This document shows positions 9,692 to 18,110 of a DNA stretch of 64,000 bases, one piece after another. Positions within the stretch are counted from its first letter, which is position 1. Each line of letters starts with the position of its first letter. A program made the position numbers and the translations under genes. Source of the DNA: Rubrobacter_D sp963840835 (GTDB lineage Bacteria > Actinomycetota > Rubrobacteria > Rubrobacterales > Rubrobacteraceae). Where the stretch lies: assembly GCA_963840835.1 (NCBI GenBank), contig CAWJAM010000011.1:1-64000 (forward strand), in the 5' to 3' direction. The notes below the pieces were generated by a model that was not told the DNA's origin, searched no databases, and saw only the letters and a program-made list of their open reading frames with translations.

Positions 9692-9936
9692 CTACAGGTT
9701 CCACATCTTCTGGTACATGTCCAGCACCAGGTTCTTGCATCCCTCCGGAAGATCCCCGAACGAGGCCGCGCGGCCCAACTCTGTGTAGGGCGGACGGCCA
9801 CGGCTCACCGTGTAACCACCGGAACCGAGCGGATTATCATCCATGCGCACGTACAGATACTCGCCCGGCTTCTTCAGCGAGAGAAGCCCTGTTAAGAGCG
9901 CCGTGTAACGTTCGGCGTCACGCCACCGTCGTCATA
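9692..9936 (-). pseudogene. Hypothetical protein, C-terminal remnant
   Basis: A clean 80-codon frame reads RWRDAERYTALLTGLLSLKK, PGEYLYVRMDDNPLGSGGYT, VSRGRPPYTELGRAASFGD, and ends NLVLDMYQKMWNL with a TAG stop. Composition looks like genuine protein, but a TGA precedes it and no start is visible, so the N-terminus is lost. I do not recognise the family. Confidence 0.45.
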
Positions 9937-10429
9937 GAGTCAGACGTAGCGCGCGTTTCTTACACTGGCGAAGCGGCCCGTGTCGAGCCTTCTTTCTCTA
10001 AGCCCTCGTCAATTCTACTTGCCGGTCATCGTCTTTCCCGACGAAGATCTTGAAGCCCATTGGGGAGTGTTTTGTACTCCGAGCGTTTGACGAACCAGAT
10101 CACGTAGCGAGAAACGGATCCGCCCCCGAACGCCCTCCACACCGCCTTCACCACCACCTAAATGCGGTAGCGGGATGGAGGTGCGGGTTGATCCGAAAGG
10201 TCGATAGGCTACGTCGACGTTTCCGCCAGCATTCTTATCTCCGCGTAAGGACCAAGGTTTTGCCCTAGCCTGCGCTCGCCGGTATCTGAGTGTTGTCGTT
10301 CGCTACAATGGAAGTGGAATAGATGACGCGCGAGCGCCGCGACAAAGGCAACCCCGCCTTGAGGCGGTAGACGCAAAGCTACGGGCCTCTCCAGGGAGGC
10401 GGCCGGGCTACCGAACGGGAGATACGCGC
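9937..10429. other. Intergenic stretch without a recognisable gene
   Basis: Open frames here are short, lack ribosome sites and show no motif on either strand. It separates the minus-strand DUF2795/MBL cluster from the plus-strand BTAD remnant. Confidence 0.35.
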
Positions 10430-10663
10430 ATGGTGGAACGGCCAAGATCTAGCCGCCCGTCGCCGGCCAGCCGGGGCCAGAAGCCAGACGTTTTGCGCAT
10501 TAGGTTGTTAGGTGGCTTCCAGGTCTCGGTTGGACACCGAGCGATAGAGAGCGCCTGGCCCCTGAAGAAGGCGCGAAGCCGCGTCAAGATCCTCGCGCTT
10601 GCCCAGGGTCACCGCCTCCACCCCGATGTGCGATACGCCCGTTTAAGAAACGGCACTCCATGA
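10430..10663 (+). pseudogene. BTAD/SARP-like transcriptional regulator, N-terminal remnant
   Basis: Residues 22-60 (LRIRLLGGFQVSVGHRAIES, WPLKKARSRVKILALAQGHR) match the winged-helix start of large bacterial regulators carrying a BTAD domain. In these the LLGGF strand and the W.L.KA..LVK.LAL helix open the DNA-binding domain. Intact members are 600-1000 residues. Here the similarity ends near residue 65, followed at once by a stop, so only the first fraction is left. Such regulators often control the neighbouring metabolic gene; the next gene is an alpha-glucosidase, itself damaged. Confidence 0.6.
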
Positions 10664-10781
10664 ACACCGCCGGCATCGTTCCAGACGCGTCCAGCAGGGT
10701 AAGTTCCCCGACCTGACGTGCAGATGAAAGCGGTACGTTAAACCCCTGCCGCACAAACCCACTATCGCAAGGGAGACACCA

Positions 10782-12492
10782 GTCAATACTACGCTGCAGC
10801 AGTGGTGGAAAGAGAGCGTCGTCTACCAGATCTAGCCGCGCAGCTTCGCTGACGGTAACGGCGACGGGATCGGCGATCTCGCCGGTATCACCTCAAGGCT
10901 GGACTACCTGTCACCCTGGGCGTCGGACGTGTTGTGGCTGTCGCCTATCTACCCCTCACCGCAGGACGACGCCGGCTACGACATCAGCGACTACCAGGAC
11001 ATCGACCCGACGTTCGGATCCCTGGAAGAGTTCGACGCGCTGCTGGCGGCCGTCCACGAGCGCGGGATGAAGCTCGTTATGGACCTCGTCGTCAACCACA
11101 CCTCCGACGAGCACCCCTGGTTCGTCGAGTCGCGTGCCTCGGAGGACAACCCGAAGCGCGACTGGTACTGGTGGCGACCCGCGCGCGAAGGCATGAGCGC
11201 GGGCGACCCGGGCGCCGAGCCCAACAACTGGGGCTCGGTGTTTTCCGGCCCGGCTTGGGAGCTCGACAAAGTGACGGGCGAGTACTACCTGCACCTGTTC
11301 TCGCGCAAGCAGCCCGACCTCAACTGGGAGAACCCCGAGGTCCGATGGGCGGTCTACTCGATGATGCGCTGGTGGCTGGATCGCGGCGTCGACGGCTTCC
11401 GCATGGACGTCATCAACTTCATCTCCAAGGATACCAGCCTGCCCGACGGCCGGGTCCACGAGGGCGGCCTCTACGGCGATGGCAGGCCCCACTTCGTCGA
11501 CGGACCCCGCATGCACGAGTTCTTGCAGGAGATGCACCGCGAGGTCTTCGCCGGGCGCGAGGGCCTGCTTACCGTCGGCGAGATGCCCGGCGTGACGGTA
11601 GAAGAGGCCAGACTCTACACCGACCCCGCCCGCCGCGAGGTGGACATGGTCTTCCAGTTCGAGCACGTCCAGGTCGACCACGGGGCCACGTTCTGGGACG
11701 TCCGCCCGCTGCGTCTGCGCGAGCTCAAGGCCATCCTCGGGCGCTGGCAGACCGGGCTGGCCGAGGTCGGCTGGAACAGCCTGTACTGGAACAACCACGA
11801 CCAGCCGCGCGTCGTCTCGCGTTTCGGCGACGACGGGGAGTACCGCGTGCTGTCGGCGAAGATGCTCGGCACCGTGCTGCACCTCCACCGCGGGACGCCA
11901 TACGTCTACCAGGGCGAAGAGCTTGGCATGACCAACGCGCCCTTCGACTCGATCGACGACTTCCGCGATATCCAATCGCTCAACCACTACGCCGAAGCCG
12001 TCGGCGGGGGCGCCGATCCCGAAGCCGTCCTCGCCGCGCTGCGCGTCCGCAGCCGCGACAACGCCCGCACCCCGATGCAATGGGACGACACCGAAAACGC
12101 CGGCTTCACCACCGGGACACCCTGGATTGCGGTCAACCCCAACCACAAGGAGATCAACGCGCAAGCGGAGATAGCCGACGACGCCTCGGTGTTCCACCAC
12201 TACCGGCGGCTGATCGAACTGCGTCACACGGAGCCCGCCGTCGCCCACGGCGACTTCCGCATGCTGCTTCGCCGACCACGAACAGGTCTATGCGTTCATC
12301 CGGCGCCACGGCACCACCGAGTTGCTCGTCCTCGCCAACTTCTCCGGAGAGCCCGCCACCATCGAAGTACCTGACGCTGACCGCTGGCAGGGTACAGAGC
12401 TCGTCCTCGCCAACTATCCGGTGGATGCGACCGAGAACATTCGGCACCTCGCTCTGAGGCCGTGCGAGGCGCGCGTCTACCGTTTGCGCTAG
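10782..12492 (+). pseudogene. GH13 alpha-glucosidase (internal TAG and one frameshift)
   Basis: Cytoplasmic alpha-glucosidase/oligo-1,6-glucosidase hydrolysing short alpha-glucans. All GH13 motifs are present: DLVVNHTSDEHPWF (region I), GVDGFRMDVINF with the nucleophile Asp (II), LLTVGEMPG with the acid Glu (III), and WNNHDQPRVVSRFGDD (IV). Three defects are visible. The expected start codon position is GTC (10782). A TAG at 10833 replaces the Tyr of the family motif YQIYPRSFADGNGDG. One extra base near 12268 shifts the C-terminal domain, which continues as DHEQVYAFIRRHGTTELLVL to a TAG at 12490. The catalytic barrel is otherwise undamaged, so decay is recent or partly a sequencing artefact. 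Confidence 0.85.
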
Positions 12493-12552
12493 CCCCGAGC
12501 ACTCTTCTACTGGCACAGGCGTCAACCCATCCCCACAAGCAAAGAGGAAAAT

Positions 12553-12969
12553 ATGCAGATCACCAGGAGCAACAGCACCGAGACCACGCCGGGACCGGCC
12601 GACTGGTTCACCGGCACCGTCTACATAGACGCCGTCGCCGCGTCCTCCGGGCCGTCCCGCCTGGGGGCCGCGAGCGTCCATTTCACGCCGGGCGCGCGCA
12701 CTGCCTGGCACACTCACCCCTTCGGGCAGACCATCTACGTCACCGAGGGCGTGGGGCTCTGCCAGCGACGCGGCGGGCTCGTAGAGGTGATCCGTGCGGG
12801 AGACCGCGTATTCTTCGAGCCGGGCGAGGACCACTGGCACGGGGCAACCCCGAACCGCTTCATGACCCACATAGCGATGCAGGAGCCCGACGACTCGGGC
12901 AGCCCCGCCGCCTGGGGCGAGCACGTCACCGACGAGGAATACGGCGCCGCGCCGGCCATCGAGCGCTGA
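12553..12969 (+). CDS. Cupin domain protein
   Basis: A 138-residue single-domain cupin. The metal-binding motif 1 reads PGARTAWHTHPFGQTIYVTE (His-x-His with downstream Glu) and motif 2 is FEPGEDHWHGATPNRFMTH. Proteins of this size and order are often called quercetin-2,3-dioxygenase-like or carboxymuconolactone-decarboxylase-associated cupins; the substrate is not deducible. The ATG follows AAGAGGAAAAT. It lies 60 bp after the alpha-glucosidase and is intact. Confidence 0.85.
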   Translation: MQITRSNSTETTPGPADWFTGTVYIDAVAASSGPSRLGAASVHFTPGARTAWHTHPFGQTIYVTEGVGLCQRRGGLVEVIRAGDRVFFEPGEDHWHGATPNRFMTHIAMQEPDDSGSPAAWGEHVTDEEYGAAPAIER

Positions 12970-13194
12970 GGAGGTCCCTCCCCGCCGACCCGTTTGGCTT
13001 CGCACCTCCCGGGTGCGGGCAGCGCCGTTCACCGCGAGGGTTACTCTTGGCGTAGTTCGTGGGCACGACCCGAATCCGAAGTCCGTGACTTGCCCCATCT
13101 ACGAGTACGGCCTTTACGTATGCGTCGAGTCGGTAAGCTTCCGCACCGTCGTTCGGCGCCGCCGGTGGCCTTGGGGACGTGGGAACCAACGCCG

Positions 13195-13290
13195 ATACAT
13201 GAGTCCCAAAACACCCAGTCGTCCGGGCTACGCTTTCGTGCCTTGCTGACCGAGGATGGCGACCGGAGAGTGCAACTCCACAGCGTCTGA
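13195..13290 (+). pseudogene. C-terminal tail of an unknown gene, copy 1
   Basis: The frame ends LRFRALLTEDGDRRVQLHSV and a TGA. A related copy at 28524-28620 ends LRFRALLTEGDDLRVELLSV and TGA, and both are preceded by GAGTCCC(A/G)AAACACCCAGTCG. Two independent remnants of the same protein family, probably a repeated or mobile gene, are the simplest explanation. I do not recognise the family. Confidence 0.5.
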
Positions 13291-13295
13291 AGTTC

Positions 13296-13352
13296 GCCCA
13301 TGACACGCTCCGGAACTTCGCCTTGACGGAATTCTAAGAAGTTCGCCTCCGA
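13296..13352. repeat. Dispersed repeat B (GAAGTTCGCC type)
   Basis: It reads GGAACTTCGCCTTGACGGAA then TTCTAAGAAGTTCGCC. This is the second half of the repeat family that follows many gene ends between 13 and 31 kb. Confidence 0.6.
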
Positions 13353-13418
13353 GGATGTACCATGGAGCGGAGCCGGAGGCCTTGCGAGCCCCCAGCCTAA
13401 CGCCTAGGAGAACGTCTA

Positions 13419-13808
13419 CTAGCGGCGGACCTCAACGCGGAAGCAGCTGGTGCCCACTTCCTTCCTTGAGTCAACGATGCAGAGGTCCCGACCCTTGCCC
13501 CCGTTTGCCGTGTCCAGGGTGTCCCCGTCCGCCACGTTGATCCTGTCGGAGCCCCCGCCGCGCCTCACCACGTCAGTGTCGTTGGTGTACTTGTTGGCCA
13601 AAACCCGGTCGTTTCCGCCCCTCGCTACGATCACGTCGTCCTTACGGTTGCCGATCCGCTCTAAGATCTTGTCGTCGCCACCCCCCCCGTAGCAGGGCAC
13701 GCTGCTCCTGCACTGGATCAGCTGGCCCTGGGCCGCTAGCGCAGCGGCGGCTGCGAACAGGGGCACCAGCACCACCACCAGGCTCAACACCATCATCAGC
13801 TTGCGCAT
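13419..13808 (-). CDS. Secreted calcium-binding (RTX/hemolysin-type) repeat protein
   Basis: A 129-residue exported protein. The start ATG at 13808 follows GAGAGGAGCG; a signal peptide (LMMVLSLVVVLVPLFAAAAA) precedes the mature part. The mature part carries Gly/Asp-rich nonapeptide-like turns GGGGDDKILERIGNRKDD, ARGGNDRVLANKYTNDTD, GGGSDRINVADGDTLD and GGKGRDLC, which in RTX proteins form a Ca2+-binding parallel beta roll. Cysteines near both ends could be disulfide-linked. Function is unknown; it may be a small wall-associated or sensor protein. Confidence 0.72.
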   Translation of the reverse strand: MRKLMMVLSLVVVLVPLFAAAAALAAQGQLIQCRSSVPCYGGGGDDKILERIGNRKDDVIVARGGNDRVLANKYTNDTDVVRRGGGSDRINVADGDTLDTANGGKGRDLCIVDSRKEVGTSCFRVEVRR

Positions 13809-13957
13809 GCGCCGCTCCTCTCTCGTGTCCTTGGAGCACAGTCGAGGGCACAACCTCTGCCCCGGTTGTTCTTACCGACGTGGTAGAACGCTAACGCGGA
13901 TACGGACCAAGCGCAACCCCTAGAGAGTGCCCTTATGTGAGGGGGCTCGTCTCGACT

Positions 13958-14005
13958 CTATTCACCGGAGTGCGTGGAAGGGACGTTCTCGGAAGTCAGC
14001 GCCTC
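13958..14005. repeat. Dispersed repeat B
   Basis: TTCACCGGAGTGCGTGGAAGG followed by GACGTTCTCGGAAGTCAGCG. It lies between two minus-strand genes, just downstream of the VOC gene. Confidence 0.7.
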
Positions 14006-14018
14006 CGCGTCGAGGTGC

Positions 14019-14453
14019 CTAGTTGGGCAACTCGATGCTGCCGTCGGCAGCCATCGGGAAGGATGGGTTCCACGCTACCTCCCACAGGAAGCCCTCGGGA
14101 TCAGCGAAGAAACCGTGGCGCCCGAAGAAGATCTCCTGAGCCTCCTTTACGATCGTGGCTCCCGCCTCGGCAGCATCTGCGAGTACTGTATCCACCTGTC
14201 CCTCCTCAGCCACGTTGTGCGCAAGCGAGACTCGCGCGAAGCCGCTGTGCTCCACATCATCTAACCCGACGCTTGCATCGGCGGCGAACGACGGCCTCGG
14301 GAAGAGGGCGATCACCACCCCACCCGTCTTGAAGAACGCCACCTCGTCGCCGCCCACGTCGGACTTGGGCCATCCCAATCCGTCGCGGTAGAAGGCGACG
14401 GCTCGCACGAGGTCGCTCACTCCGAGCGTGATGAGGCTCACCCTAGGTTCCAT
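14019..14453 (-). CDS. VOC-family (glyoxalase/bleomycin-resistance fold) protein
   Basis: A 144-residue protein with two beta-alpha-beta-beta-beta modules of the vicinal oxygen chelate fold: SLITLGVSDLVRAVAFYRDG then LGWPKSD, and GFARVSLAHNVAEEGQVDTV with a C-terminal GFFADPEGFLWEVAWN, the usual second-half signature including the metal-ligand Glu. Such proteins are lyases, dioxygenases or antibiotic-sequestering proteins; the substrate is unknown. The start ATG at 14453 follows AAGGAGACC, favoured over the longer frame to 14525. Confidence 0.88.
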   Translation of the reverse strand: MEPRVSLITLGVSDLVRAVAFYRDGLGWPKSDVGGDEVAFFKTGGVVIALFPRPSFAADASVGLDDVEHSGFARVSLAHNVAEEGQVDTVLADAAEAGATIVKEAQEIFFGRHGFFADPEGFLWEVAWNPSFPMAADGSIELPN

Positions 14454-15190
14454 TATCCGGTCTCCTTCTCTTGCCACCGTGGACGCACGAATTGTCCCGG
14501 AGGAAGCTTTCATTTCACAGGGCATACTTCGAAGACTGCAGATGGTTCTCCGAGGACCGAATCGGCCATGGTGAATTGGACCGTAGCAATTGAGCCCTTC
14601 GAGGTCGTAGCGGGGCTTGTGGTGTCAGATCCTTGCGCAACTTCACATTGGGACACGCAACTCGAAACCCTGACCGGCACGAGGGTGAAGGCGAGGGTGC
14701 CCCTAGACGGTCGGAAGGTCTAGCGGACAGGGGTACGCCACCCGGTGCACGTACTTTCCAAATGTAACGGATTTGCGAGCGCAGCTGCGAGGTACGGCTC
14801 TCCGCTCCAGGGATTCAGGAGACGGACGCAGGATCGGCGTGAGCGCCATGCTGGCGGGCTTGTTGCCGCCGTGCTTCCGTCGTACGGTGCAGAACCTTTT
14901 GGCCCTGCTGGCCGTACCCGGTCGACCAAGAGGGCTAAACGATGCACGTGCATCGTTGCGACCAATCCCTGTTCGCCGGAGCACGTGGAAAACCAGTGCT
15001 GCGAGGTTCGCATACACGGGGTTCTAGGAAATTCGCCCCAGAAGAAGTGTCCACCTGGCATATGTATCACCCCTTACGAGGCTGCTAGAGTGTCCCCGTT
15101 GCATGCAGAGAGAGCGGTGGGGCACTTGCCTCCCGCCCCATCCCCCAGGAGAAGGATGAGCCGCCGTAGGATATGTTAGAAGGAGCGGAG
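14454..15190. other. Long intergenic region with palindrome and repeats
   Basis: No convincing gene in 730 bp. It holds a perfect 20-bp palindrome (14938-14957), a degenerate repeat B (14967-15035) and a 15-bp piece GTCCACCTGGCATAT (15049-15063). That piece recurs, inverted or nearly so, at 42557 and 44061 around the second pilT gene. Confidence 0.5.
14938..14957. repeat. Perfect 20-bp palindrome
   Basis: AACGATGCAC followed immediately by its reverse complement. A perfect, loopless dyad of this length fits a dimeric regulator or recombinase site better than a terminator. No adjacent gene explains it. Confidence 0.7.
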
Positions 15191-15409
15191 ATGAGCCAGG
15201 AGAAGGTGACCAAGCAGTTTGGCGACCGGAGGAAGAACCCAGCTTACAGGAACGGCTGGGGGGATGGCCGTTTCGGGCCGAGGCGGTTGTTCCTTGAGAA
15301 CTCGAACCTCGCGGAATGGTCGGGTCACCAGGAGAGACTGGCATACTATCGGGGGCATCGCGAAGGGCGGCGGGTCCGCGAGATGCAGGAGCACGGGGAC
15401 TCTGCCTGA
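15191..15409 (+). CDS. Small basic hypothetical protein
   Basis: A 72-residue, strongly charged protein (SQEKVTKQFGDRRKNPAYRN, GWGDGRFGPRRLFLENSNLA, then a Tyr/Arg/His-rich helix). The ATG at 15191 is preceded by AAGGAGCGGAG and is preferred to the ATG at 15173. There is no signal or membrane segment. The pattern of Arg, Trp and Gly resembles small nucleic-acid-associated proteins, but no family is recognised. Confidence 0.6.
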   Translation: MSQEKVTKQFGDRRKNPAYRNGWGDGRFGPRRLFLENSNLAEWSGHQERLAYYRGHREGRRVREMQEHGDSA

Positions 15410-15907
15410 TACAGGGATGCGGTTCTCCTTTCGGCGCTATTCATCTGAGGGCGTGGAAGGGGTCAGCCTGTTGAAAAAGTCGGCGCTGAATTGAAAGTGA
15501 CTACGCATCGGCCTCCAGAAGCTCCAAAAAGCCCCAAATACGGTGTGTTTGGGACTCGAGTCGCCCTTGCACATCGTTCATGCCGCCCCCATGTCCATCC
15601 CGAACGCCCTCTGCATCGAACTCCTCCTCCTGACTAGCAACACTTCATGGGTAGCCGGTGGTCGTCCGCACGTCCGGACGGCAACTCGCTCGACCCGCGC
15701 CAGGATTCTAGCAATCTACTCATCAGCCTGGGCCGGCGCCTCCAATGCAGCCTTGAACCAGGACGGCAGATAAACCGCGCTTTTGCGGCCCCTCGGAGGA
15801 TTTGTCTGGACGGTTATGGTCTAGACGCTCGACCTCGGCACTGCTAATAATGACCGGCGGGAAGAGGTCCTTCGGCCTCATCCACGTCTGCCCGAGGAGG
15901 CAAGTGC
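15410..15907. other. Intergenic region with relic insertion-sequence end
   Basis: No gene seen. A partial repeat B at about 15438-15460 runs straight into CAGCCTGTTGAAAAA (15464-15478), the type of end found on many insertion sequences. Its inverted counterpart is at 19454-19468. Confidence 0.45.
15464..15478 (+). repeat. Relic IS-like terminal repeat, left
   Basis: CAGCCTGTTGAAAAA is the exact inverse of 19454-19468. The 4-kb interval between them has no transposase, so only the ends remain. Confidence 0.55.
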
Positions 15908-16324
15908 ATGACTGACAACAAGAACTACCAAGATCTCCACTCGAAGGTCGTGGAACTGGCCCGCGGGAAAAACTTCGCAGCACTCTCGACGCTGCTGCCA
16001 GGTGGACACCCCCAAACGCAGGTGATGTGGGTCGATGCCGACGACGAATATCTTCTGATCAACACCGAGGTGCACCGCCAGAAGTTCAAGAACGTCGAGC
16101 GTGACCCGCGGGTGACGATCACGATTTGGGAAAGGGAAGACCCCTATCGCTTCGTCGAGGTACGCGGAGAAGTCGTAGGGAAGGTGAAGGGTCCGACAGC
16201 GAGAGACCACATAGACAAACTCTCCCATAAGTACCACGGCAGGCCTTACGGGACCAAGGTCCGGAGCGAACGGATAATACTGAGGATCGCTCCCTTGCGG
16301 CAAGTGGTCCGCATGCCCTCCTGA
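15908..16324 (+). CDS. PPOX-class F420/FMN-dependent oxidoreductase
   Basis: A 138-residue split-barrel flavin/deazaflavin enzyme of the pyridoxamine-5'-phosphate oxidase superfamily. NFAALSTLLPGGHPQTQVMW, then VDADDEYLLINTEVHRQKFK and NVERDPRVTITIWEREDPYR, define the barrel, and VEVRGEVV with a C-terminal RIAPLRQVVRMPS complete it. Actinobacterial members of this length use cofactor F420 or FMN to reduce heterocycles; the substrate is unknown. The start is clear: GAGGAGG seven bases before the ATG. Confidence 0.88.
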   Translation: MTDNKNYQDLHSKVVELARGKNFAALSTLLPGGHPQTQVMWVDADDEYLLINTEVHRQKFKNVERDPRVTITIWEREDPYRFVEVRGEVVGKVKGPTARDHIDKLSHKYHGRPYGTKVRSERIILRIAPLRQVVRMPS

Positions 16325-16518
16325 CCGATGGTTTACGCGGGTAGATGCTTCCTGGGGGCGACGGCCGCCGAGGTTCGCGAGTCCGACAGCCCATGCCTCG
16401 CTGGCTCCCACCTACGCCTCCCTCACGCAGCTGAGAGTCCCGACGGTAGGGAGCGCGCCCCGATGTTCCGAGAACCAGTTTTAGGCAGCACCTCACCGAT
16501 CGTGCTAGCCTCGCCAAG

Positions 16519-16730
16519 ATGGGCAACGAAGAGAATCCATTGGTCGCGCCCGGAACATACTCGATACCGAAAGAGCTGGCTCGCCACGCCCCCAGAAAGC
16601 GCTTCGCCCCGACGAGCTGCGCGGGGCTTGCCACCAGGCGGGAGAGGAGCTCGGGTGGGAAGATGCGAGTAAGGGCAGGTTCCGCACGGCGGCAGAGATA
16701 ACAGCAGTGCCGGAAGAAGGCCTTGAGTAG
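16519..16730 (+). pseudogene. Hypothetical protein with a frameshift
   Basis: The frame from the ATG reads MGNEENPLVAPGTYSIPKEL then ARHAP. At a run of five C it must shift to give KALRPDELRGACHQAGEELG, WEDASKGRFRTAAEITAV and PEEGLE before TAG at 16728. Both halves look like real protein, so one C was lost or gained. The intact product would be about 70 residues. I do not recognise a family. Confidence 0.5.
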
Positions 16731-16732
16731 AA

Positions 16733-16775
16733 TCTATTCACCGGAGTGCGTGGAAGGTAGATTCCCCGAAGTTCG
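16733..16775. repeat. Dispersed repeat B
   Basis: CTATTCACCGGAGTGCGTGG, then AAGGTAGATTCCCCGAAGTTCG. It begins two bases after the stop codon of the preceding gene. Confidence 0.72.
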
Positions 16776-16841
16776 TGTATATGTATCCTCAGAAGTACGC
16801 CCGTAAGTGATGCGCGAAAACCGACTCGCTAGAAGGGGAAC

Positions 16842-17228
16842 GTGGACAGGATCCGCCTCATCGAACTGATCGAAGGCCAGGTGGCGCGTTTGTCCGCGGA
16901 GAGCAGGGGGCTGTGGGAAGAGCTGGAGTTCCTTAGGGAATCCATCCCCGATCCGGAAGAGCCGAGTAGGATGGCCCGCGAGTACTACATCATGGAGCGG
17001 ATCTTCGAGCTGCCCGTGCCCGAACAGTTCATCACCAGCCGGCTGGCGGAGTTGGTGGCCGCACTTCGCAAGGCAGAGCAGGCGGAGCGCCGCGGGGAGT
17101 CGGGAGAAGACTACCGGATGCGAGGCGTGATCAACGCCGCCATGATCAAAGACCGCGAAGAGGGGGGGCCGATAGACGCCAACATGACGATCGATAGGGC
17201 GATCGCCCGACTGGAAGGGCACCAATAG
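16842..17228 (+). CDS. Hypothetical helical protein
   Basis: A 128-residue, almost entirely helical, charged soluble protein (RIRLIELIEGQVARLSAESR, LWEELEFLRESIPDPEEPSR, RLAELVAALRKAEQAERRGE). The GTG start follows AAGGGGAAC. Heptad-like hydrophobic spacing suggests a coiled coil or helical bundle. No family recognised. A repeat B copy follows immediately after its stop. Confidence 0.6.
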   Translation: MDRIRLIELIEGQVARLSAESRGLWEELEFLRESIPDPEEPSRMAREYYIMERIFELPVPEQFITSRLAELVAALRKAEQAERRGESGEDYRMRGVINAAMIKDREEGGPIDANMTIDRAIARLEGHQ

Positions 17229-17305
17229 CCTTTATGCATCCGAGTGCGTAGAAGGCAAATTCTGCGAACTTCGCTTTGACGGAGTTCTCGGAAGTTCGCC
17301 TTCGC
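17229..17305. repeat. Dispersed repeat B, two-part copy
   Basis: TGCATCCGAGTGCGTAGAAGG, AATTCTGCGAACTTCGC, then TTGACGGAGTTCTCGGAAGT and TCGCC. This is the clearest complete copy: part 1 (GAGTGCG.AGAAGG) followed by two inverted-looking AACTTCGC/GAAGTTCGCC motifs, starting right after a stop codon. Confidence 0.75.
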
Positions 17306-17448
17306 GGCCCGGAAAGGGTTGCTTGCATACTAGTCGATCTAGTAGCACTTAATACAAAAACGTGCCTCATTTGGGTGAGGCGCTGGGCTCCAGCTATTCC
17401 TACAATGGTGTCTTCATTAGCGAAACCCCAACGTAGGGGAGGAGAGGT

Positions 17449-17910
17449 ATGAGACGACTGTACCTACTGCTTGCGGCTGCGCTGATAGTGCTTAGCCTCG
17501 TGGCCCTCACCATGGGCTCCGCAGGCGCCGTTACGGAGAAGTACATGGCGATAGCCACGGCCCCCTCGGTCTTGGGCGGGAGTTCGTCCTACGGACACAC
17601 CAAGGCGGAGGCGAAGAGAAACGCCATGACCAAATGCAAGCGCCACAACGCCAACAACCCCGACTTCCGCAACGACTGCACAGGTGCAGTGTGGGTCCAC
17701 AACGGCTGGGCTTCCGTAGCCTACGAGAAGAGGAAGGAGCACCCCTACAAGAATCTCGCCTGGGGGTCGGGCTGGGGCCCTACCAAGGACGAGGCCAATC
17801 ATCAAGGGCGGAAGGTCTGCCGTCGTTACGCCAAGGAGAAGTGCACCACGCAGTTCTACGACCATTCGCTAAAGCGGGGCTCGGGCGCGAGCAGGGGCGG
17901 CCCCTGGTAA
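17449..17910 (+). CDS. Secreted DUF4189-like protein
   Basis: A 153-residue exported protein with signal peptide (LLLAAALIVLSLVALTMGSA). The body has two similar halves: AIATAPSVLGGSSSYGHTKA then EAKRNAMTKCKRH, and LAWGSGWGPTKDEANHQGRK then VCRRYAKEKC. In DUF4189 proteins an A..S...G.S....T..EA...A...C pattern places paired cysteines in disulfides; four to five Cys are present here. Role unknown, probably extracellular. GGGAGGAGAGGT lies before the ATG. Confidence 0.68.
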   Translation: MRRLYLLLAAALIVLSLVALTMGSAGAVTEKYMAIATAPSVLGGSSSYGHTKAEAKRNAMTKCKRHNANNPDFRNDCTGAVWVHNGWASVAYEKRKEHPYKNLAWGSGWGPTKDEANHQGRKVCRRYAKEKCTTQFYDHSLKRGSGASRGGPW

Positions 17911-17930
17911 CTTTAGCGGTGTTCATCTAG

Positions 17931-17958
17931 GGTCGGGGTTCTTAGCAGCCCCGGCCTT
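17931..17958. terminator. Terminator-like hairpin
   Basis: GGTCGGGGTT and AGCCCCGGCC pair (with one G-T) around CTTAGC, followed by TTATT. It lies 20 bases after the DUF4189-like gene and just before a repeat B. Confidence 0.5.
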
Positions 17959-18027
17959 ATTCACCCGAGTGCGTGGAGAGGCTATATGAAAAGCCCTCAA
18001 ACACGAGTTCTGGGAAGTTCACATATA
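17955..18027. repeat. Dispersed repeat B, two-part copy
   Basis: TTATTCACCCGAGTGCGTGGA, then an 18-base spacer and GAGTTCTGGGAAGTTCAC. It directly follows the terminator hairpin. Confidence 0.65.
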
Positions 18028-18110
18028 TGGAAGGGCTGCAGGCCCCTTCAACGAGTACGGGGTCCGGCTGCCTTAAGGCACAGGCTCCTGCCAGAGTCAC
18101 TTCCCTGCGA

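Larger units (their letters stand above)
12970..13418. other. Intergenic region with two repeat types
   Basis: No intact gene. It contains a degenerate reading-frame tail (13195-13290) shared with 28524-28620 and a copy of the dispersed TTCGCC/GAAGTTCGCC repeat (13296-13352). Confidence 0.5.

Noticed and set aside
10833..10835. Selenocysteine or pyrrolysine recoding of the GH13 stop
   Set aside because: The codon is TAG, replaces a conserved Tyr, and no recoding element is visible.
10934..12457. Long open frames on both strands over the alpha-glucosidase (507 aa plus, 430 aa minus)
   Set aside because: Arg/Pro/Gly-rich shadows of a high-GC gene; only the frame at 10929 carries GH13 motifs.
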